Part shown: positions 6,549 through 10,057 of the stretch, one piece after another
How positions within the stretch are numbered: the stretch's first letter is position 1
Layout: every line of letters begins with the position of its first letter
NCBI GenBank assembly: GCA_027048265.1
Contig: JALTXS010000174.1
Coordinates: 1-10,057, forward strand
Source: Desulfurococcales archaeon
Lineage (GTDB): Archaea > Thermoproteota > Thermoprotei_A > Sulfolobales > Fervidicoccaceae
DNA: 10,057 bases
Direction of reading: 5' to 3'
Notes under the pieces: model-generated
The model's database searches: none
The model's input: only the letters and a program-made list of their open reading frames with translations
Told to the model about the DNA's origin: nothing
Program-made: the position numbers and the translations under genes

Positions 6549-7598
6549 TTAGTTGCCGAGTAGTTGCTTTTTAAACCTGGACTCCAACCTTGTCAGTAGG
6601 GTAGCTTGGTTGGGTTTGATTACGTTGCTGATGCTAACAGCTATTCTGGCGATTGGAGCCAGCGTTAGCAACATAGGAGGCCTTGTGAACATTAGAATTT
6701 CCTCCACGCCAGCTTTGAACCCGTTTTTCTCGAGGAAGGAGTTTATGGTGGGGTTCTTGTTCCTCCAGTACCCGTACTGGAATATCCTTGCCTCTCCCCA
6801 GAGCATGCGCATGGTTTCTAATATTAATGCATTGCCTGTCCCCAAGTTATAGTATCTGCGGTCGACCATAAATCGTGAGAAAAGGGCCCATCCCCCCATC
6901 TTTGGCACAACCGCGTAACCGACGAGTCTACCCTTTATTTTTGCCACGGTGAAGGCGAGTATGCCCCTCTCCCAGTCTTTTTGCCACAACCTGGCCTGCC
7001 TCTTCAGAAGCCGTTCATCAAGATAGCTTGGCGGGAGAAGTCTTCCCTGACGTACAGGCTGGCTCAAGTTGACCCTCAGCATATCATGAACGTGACATGC
7101 CGGGGGAGCGTTCTCCACATAGCCTCCCATCTTGCGGAAATAGCGGTGCCTGTTGCGGGCCTTTTTACTTATGGTCCGGTAGAAGTCATCGAAGCCCTTG
7201 TAATTCCTTACATCAACAATCCGGGGGTATATAGTCCCAACTCTTACAGAGTTTCCCAGCCTATTCATAAGCCTGGTCGCTGCAGTGTGGAGGAGGTTAT
7301 GACGGGGCGATAGCGTGACCAACAGTATGCCACAATATGCGAGGGCTTCCCTAAGCACCTTCAGCAAGTTCTCCTCAAGCTTTTCGGGTCTAAGAAAAGG
7401 TTTGCCCAGAAGGTATGGGCCTCCTGATGACTCCAGGCCCATGCTCAGGCATAGGGGTCCCTTCCTTTTCAGGGGGAGCCCCACGTGATCGACTATTATA
7501 TGCTGGGGCGCATAGTACTGCATGGGTGTGATTCTATATGAGTTTCTAACCAGTATGCTCTCAACCTGCTCACGTGCTACAAGGGGCATCTCGATCAC
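6549..7598 (-). CDS. FemAB/GNAT-like acyltransferase
   Basis: The protein has 349 residues, the size of two GNAT-like domains as in FemAB-related proteins. The N-terminal half contains ESSGGPYLLGKPFL, followed by a basic segment SKKARNRHRYFRK (about 144-156) resembling the conserved linker between the domains. The C-terminal half (about 200-305) reads as a GNAT core: ILAFTVAKIKGRLVGYAVV, then FMVDRRYYNLGTGNALILE, then the family ending NPTINSFLEKNGFK. Bacterial relatives transfer amino acids or acyl groups to peptidoglycan or exopolysaccharide; the acceptor here is unknown. It may start at GTG 7596-7598 or at ATG 7587-7589, three codons in; neither has a strong ribosome site. GC is about 45-48% in hand-counted lines within the gene, well below the flanking genes. 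It pairs with the deacetylase-like gene downstream, suggesting glycan modification. Confidence 0.75.
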   Translation of the reverse strand: MIEMPLVAREQVESILVRNSYRITPMQYYAPQHIIVDHVGLPLKRKGPLCLSMGLESSGGPYLLGKPFLRPEKLEENLLKVLREALAYCGILLVTLSPRHNLLHTAATRLMNRLGNSVRVGTIYPRIVDVRNYKGFDDFYRTISKKARNRHRYFRKMGGYVENAPPACHVHDMLRVNLSQPVRQGRLLPPSYLDERLLKRQARLWQKDWERGILAFTVAKIKGRLVGYAVVPKMGGWALFSRFMVDRRYYNLGTGNALILETMRMLWGEARIFQYGYWRNKNPTINSFLEKNGFKAGVEEILMFTRPPMLLTLAPIARIAVSISNVIKPNQATLLTRLESRFKKQLLGN

Positions 7599-7681
7599 TC
7601 GTGTCAGCTCGCCCTATGCTTTGGTGTGGAGCATATTAGGCTTGTTGGTTTAGTATCGGCGGGGCATGTATTTTGCGATAG

Positions 7682-7689
7682 TTTTATAG
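7682..7689 (+). promoter_or_regulatory. TATA box of the 199-residue protein gene
   Basis: TTTTATAG at 7682-7689 is a good archaeal TATA box. Its expected transcript start is near 7712-7713, exactly at an ATG (7713). A second candidate, GTATAAAC at 7701-7708, would start transcription near 7730. On the opposite strand the first box reads CTATAAAA and could also serve the divergent acyltransferase gene, with a leader of about 60 bases. Confidence 0.5.
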
Positions 7690-7692
7690 ATC

Positions 7693-7732
7693 AAACACGC
7701 GTATAAACAATAATGGTAATACAAAACACGCG
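7693..7732 (+). repeat. 9-base direct repeat AAACACGCG, possible operator
   Basis: AAACACGCG occurs at 7693-7701 and 7724-7732, spaced 31 bases, about three DNA turns. The first copy lies just downstream of the TATA box and the second just after the predicted transcript start. That placement suits a repressor that binds one face of the helix. No regulator is identified. Confidence 0.35.
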
Positions 7733-7758
7733 ACCAGGCATAGGGGAAGGGAGCGGGG

Positions 7759-8358
7759 TTGAAGGCTAGGCTGGCGCTCTTGGTTGAAAGGTGGTTCCCC
7801 CGGGAGGTGTTCATGGAGCTCCGGGACCGGGGGTTTGAGAAGATTGGGGAGAAGACTTGGGTAGTCCCCGTGGAGCGGCTCCGCGAATTTGAGAAGATAA
7901 CGGGCCTCGTCCTCGAGGCAAGCAAAAGTGAGGTCGGCATGCTCCCCACCAATGGCAACGGTGGGGGAGGGGAGAGGCTGGAGGCCCGGGTCGAGCCTAA
8001 GCAGAAGAACGGCGGAGAGCTCTCCTACGTCCTCGAGGGCGGAGAGTATCATGTGACGCTGAGCGATGGCAGGAGGAGCTTCAGGGTGCCCGTGGAGATA
8101 GTAGAGACCTACCGCGCCGTTGTGCAGGAGCTCCGGGCCCGGGGGTTTGTGAGGGTCAAGAAGAGGGACCTAGTCGCGCTGGTATTCGAGAGACTGGGGC
8201 TCGAGAAGTACTTCCGGGGCCCTAGCCGTGTTTTCCACTGGGAGGCCTTCTACGGGGACCGCACCCGCTACCACACCCACTACTACGTCCCCGTTAAGAT
8301 ACTAGAGGCCCAGGGGCTCCTAAGGGTCACCCAGCAGGACGAGGTCCTCATACTCTGA
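7759..8358 (+). CDS. Unrecognised 199-residue protein, two-part with glycine-rich linker
   Basis: I do not recognise this family. The protein appears to have a charged helical N-terminal part (about 1-57), a glycine/asparagine-rich flexible linker (about 62-88, including GNGGGG) and a C-terminal domain (about 95-199). The C-terminal domain has alternating helices and a final strand pair (LLRV..DEVLIL), which could be a winged helix. The sequence RTRYHTHYY near 169-176 is rich in His, Tyr and Arg. ELRxRGF occurs twice (20-26 and 124-130), with 21 of 22 identical bases. There is no membrane segment or signal peptide, and the composition is basic and acidic. The start is TTG at 7759 behind GGGAG (five-base spacer), and the frame is open throughout with codon use like the housekeeping genes. 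A nucleic-acid-binding role is only a guess. Confidence 0.7.
   Translation: MKARLALLVERWFPREVFMELRDRGFEKIGEKTWVVPVERLREFEKITGLVLEASKSEVGMLPTNGNGGGGERLEARVEPKQKNGGELSYVLEGGEYHVTLSDGRRSFRVPVEIVETYRAVVQELRARGFVRVKKRDLVALVFERLGLEKYFRGPSRVFHWEAFYGDRTRYHTHYYVPVKILEAQGLLRVTQQDEVLIL
7816..8149 (+). repeat. 22-base near-identical direct repeat inside one gene
   Basis: GAGCTCCGGGACCGGGGGTT plus TG (7816-7837) recurs at 8128-8149 with a single change (A to C at the eleventh base). The copies are 312 bases apart, which keeps them in the same codon frame. They encode ELRDRGF and ELRARGF. Confidence 0.85.
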
Positions 8359-8362
8359 CACC

Positions 8363-8445
8363 CATTTTATACTAGGAGCCCCGCCAGGCTTTTAACCAGG
8401 GCCTCCTCACTATTATCAAAGACCTCCCAATGGTGGTGATTTCAC
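8363..8445 (+). promoter_or_regulatory. Promoter region and ribosome site of the aminotransferase gene
   Basis: A T-rich stretch, CATTTTATAC (8363-8372), follows the previous gene and may end its transcript. CTTTTAA near 8389-8395 is a TATA candidate giving a start near 8418. It lies between the arms of an imperfect inverted repeat (AGGAGCC at 8374-8380, GGGCCTCCT at 8399-8407, one bulge). GGTGAT at 8435-8440 is a good ribosome site five bases before the TTG start at 8446. Confidence 0.45.
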
Positions 8446-9588
8446 TTGTATGGACAGCGCATACTCCTCACGCCTGGACCAACTCTCGTCGACCCCAGGG
8501 TTCTGAACGCCCTCAACACACAACCCCCCAACCACGTCTCGCCTGAGTTCAACCAGCTCCACGGCGAGACCTTAGAGATGTTGAAACCCATATTCGGTAC
8601 CCGGGGCCAGGTGCTCCTCATACCCGGGAGCGGTACCAGTGCCATGGAGCTGGCCCTCAGGATAGCCTGCAGGCCCGGTCAGAAAGCCCTAGTTCTGAAA
8701 ACAGGGTATTTCGCAGGCTACCTCCAGAGGGGCCTAGAGAGGCTGGGGTGCAGCGTAGCCGTGGAGGAGGCGCCCCTCGGTGAGGGATTCGATGAGAAGA
8801 GGACCCAGGTGGCCCTCGACAGGACGGGTGACGTGGACTTGGTGGCCCTCCAACAGGTGGACACGGGGACAAGCGTGGCCAACGACGTTAAAGGCGTGGC
8901 CAAGGCAGCGAAGCGAAGGGGGGCCATGGTGTTGGTCGATGCGGTGGCGAGCGCGGCGGGTATGGAGATGAGCATGGACCAGTGGGGTGTGGACGTGGTC
9001 TTCACGGGGAGCCAGAAGGCCCTCGCCACCCCGCCGGGTCTAGGAATAGTAGCTCTCAGGGAGGGACTGGAGCCCGCTGAGAGGGGGGATAGCCTGTACT
9101 TCGACATCCCCCTCCTACTCAGGGAGATGGAGAGCACCCAGAACTACTTCATAACACCAGCGGTGAACCTCGTTAGGGCCCTCCACGAGAGCCTGCGCAT
9201 AATAAGGGAGGAGGGGCTGGGCAACAGGTACCGGAGGCACGAGGCCCAGGCCAAGGCCGTCAGGGCAGCCCTGAGGGCCCTCGAGATAGACCTGGTGGCC
9301 AAGGAGCCCTTCAACGCACCAACGGTTACGGCTGCCTATCTCCCCCAGGGCGTGGATTGGCCCCGGCTCTACAAGGCAATGGTTTCACGGGGAGTCGAGC
9401 TCGCGGGGGGCTTGGGCGAGCTCAAGGGCAAGATATTCAGGATAGGTCACATGGGACAGGTGGACGCCAGCGAGCTGGTGGCCGCGATAGCCGCGCTGGA
9501 GAGGAGCCTGAGGGAGCTGGGCTACAGCGTGGAGCTGGGCTCGGGGCTCTCCGCCTTCCAGGCCCTACTGTGGGAGCAGGGTTACTAG
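8446..9588 (+). CDS. Class V PLP aminotransferase (serine/alanine:pyruvate/glyoxylate type)
   Basis: The protein has 380 residues and is a soluble fold-type I PLP enzyme. It opens with the family signature LLTPGPTLVDPRVL and has the phosphate-binding loop GSGTSAMELAL (61-71). VDAVAS follows, with Asp165 contacting the pyridine nitrogen, and then TGSQKALATPPGL, where Lys191 is the Schiff-base lysine. The C-terminal blocks TPAVNLVRALHESL, EEGLGNRYRRHE and KIFRIGHMG also fit the serine-pyruvate/alanine-glyoxylate aminotransferases. The likely role is transamination among serine, alanine, glyoxylate and pyruvate; related enzymes use phosphoserine or aspartate, and the substrate cannot be read from sequence alone. 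The start is TTG at 8446, supported by GGTGAT five bases upstream; the nearby ATG at 8430 is out of frame. The stop overlaps that of the convergent transporter gene. Confidence 0.93.
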   Translation: MYGQRILLTPGPTLVDPRVLNALNTQPPNHVSPEFNQLHGETLEMLKPIFGTRGQVLLIPGSGTSAMELALRIACRPGQKALVLKTGYFAGYLQRGLERLGCSVAVEEAPLGEGFDEKRTQVALDRTGDVDLVALQQVDTGTSVANDVKGVAKAAKRRGAMVLVDAVASAAGMEMSMDQWGVDVVFTGSQKALATPPGLGIVALREGLEPAERGDSLYFDIPLLLREMESTQNYFITPAVNLVRALHESLRIIREEGLGNRYRRHEAQAKAVRAALRALEIDLVAKEPFNAPTVTAAYLPQGVDWPRLYKAMVSRGVELAGGLGELKGKIFRIGHMGQVDASELVAAIAALERSLRELGYSVELGSGLSAFQALLWEQGY

Positions 9589-10057
9589 GAGCCTTGTTTT
9601 TCACCACCCCCGGCGAGGGCCACCGAGGAGAGGATCAAGGCACCCCCAAGCACTTGGGAGGCCGTGAGCCTCTCCCCCAACAGGACCACACCCAGGAGCA
9701 ACGCCGTCAGAGGCTCCACCAAGCTGACAATAGAGACCCTACTGCTATCAATCCTCGAGAGAGCGTAGGCGTTCAAAAAGTATGGGACCAGGGTCGCTAT
9801 CAGGCCAAGGTAGAGCGCGGGCAGCACCCCCTCCACTCCCAGTCCACACTGGGGCCGAGCAACCAGGAGGACACCCGGCAGCGCCAGGGGGAGCGAGGCT
9901 ATCCCCACCTCCTCACTATGGGCCCCACGCTTCTGCGCCAGCCTCGCGAGGAGAAGATATGCGGCGTACATGAGCCCCGATGCCAGGCCCAGGGCGAGGC
10001 CAGTGGCGGGCACCCTGCTCTCCCCGCTGGGTGAGGCTATTAGCAAGACGCCCGCCA
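9585..10057 (-). CDS. EamA/DMT-family membrane transporter, C-terminal half (5' end outside window)
   Basis: The frame is open to the right edge of the window, so the gene starts outside it. The visible part has about 157 codons and some five membrane helices. It matches the second EamA repeat, with the characteristic SLVEPLTALLLGVVLLGERL followed by the LGGALILSSVAL helix. EamA proteins have ten helices in two repeats and export or import metabolites such as amino acids or nucleotides; the substrate cannot be predicted. The TTG at 10044-10046 is internal. The last codons, EKQGS, and the TAG stop overlap the end of the aminotransferase gene by four bases. Confidence 0.9.
   Translation of the reverse strand, partial: AGVLLIASPSGESRVPATGLALGLASGLMYAAYLLLARLAQKRGAHSEEVGIASLPLALPGVLLVARPQCGLGVEGVLPALYLGLIATLVPYFLNAYALSRIDSSRVSIVSLVEPLTALLLGVVLLGERLTASQVLGGALILSSVALAGGGEKQGS
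9594..9601 (+). terminator. T-rich terminator after the aminotransferase gene
   Basis: TTGTTTTT lies six bases after the aminotransferase stop, inside the 3' end of the convergent transporter gene. Oligo-T runs right after a stop codon are the usual archaeal termination signal. No hairpin is needed or seen. Confidence 0.4.

Larger units (their letters stand above)
7599..7758. other. Divergent AT-rich intergenic region
   Basis: This is the longest gap in the window (160 bases). It contains promoters for both flanking genes, a 9-base direct repeat and an 18-codon open frame at 7713-7769, each described separately. A TATA-like CTAATAT on the minus strand (plus 7633-7639) could drive the acyltransferase gene with a very short leader. 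No RNA gene was recognised. Confidence 0.5.

Noticed and set aside
8430..8445. ATG at 8430 as the aminotransferase start
   Set aside because: It is out of frame with the conserved coding sequence. The GGTGAT next to it is the ribosome site for the TTG at 8446.
9357..10034. A 225-codon plus-strand open frame across the aminotransferase and transporter genes
   Set aside because: It overlaps two confidently identified genes in other frames, and its product is a low-complexity mix of Gly, Arg, Gln and Pro, typical of a GC-rich shadow frame.
1..10057. tRNA, rRNA, CRISPR arrays, insertion sequences
   Set aside because: The gaps are short (at most 160 bases) and none shows tRNA arms, regularly spaced repeats, terminal inverted repeats or a transposase.

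Overview
The window looks like chromosomal DNA of a hyperthermophilic, aerobic crenarchaeon, possibly Aeropyrum or a close relative. The evidence is TATA-type archaeal promoters, purine-rich Shine-Dalgarno sites, and many TTG starts (four of the eight visible starts). Codon use favours AGG, CTC and ATA, GC content is roughly 60% in most genes, and there is a compact four-helix heme A synthase of the archaeal type. The organism is an inference; no rRNA or other decisive marker is present.

Layout. (1) 1-2428, plus strand: the end of an intein-interrupted secretion/pilus/archaellum-type ATPase, followed 38 bases later by its multi-spanning platform partner (FlaJ/TadC family). Together they form a type IV filament or secretion motor. 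(2) 2483-4815, minus strand: methionyl-tRNA synthetase (convergent with the platform gene) and, upstream of it, heme A synthase, which serves the terminal oxidase. (3) 4944-5741, plus strand: prephenate dehydratase with an ACT domain (phenylalanine synthesis), divergent from heme A synthase across a 128-base double promoter region. (4) 5748-7598, minus strand: a two-gene unit with a FemAB/GNAT-like acyltransferase upstream and a polysaccharide-deacetylase-fold protein downstream, 18 bases apart. Several stretches here are markedly poorer in GC (about 45-48% in hand-counted lines) than the flanking genes. (5) 7759-8358, plus strand: an unrecognised 199-residue protein behind a promoter region with a 9-base direct repeat. 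(6) 8446-9588, plus strand: a class V PLP aminotransferase (serine/alanine to pyruvate/glyoxylate type). (7) 9585-10057, minus strand: the C-terminal half of an EamA/DMT-family membrane transporter, whose stop codon shares a CTAG palindrome with that of the aminotransferase.

The housekeeping genes (MetRS, PheA, CtaA, aminotransferase) do not form one pathway. The parts with most unexplained biology are the intein in the secretion ATPase, the FemAB-like/deacetylase pair in an archaeon that should have no peptidoglycan, and the unknown 199-residue protein with its structured upstream region. No tRNA, rRNA, CRISPR array or insertion sequence was seen. The longest stretch without a gene is 7599-7758 (160 bases).
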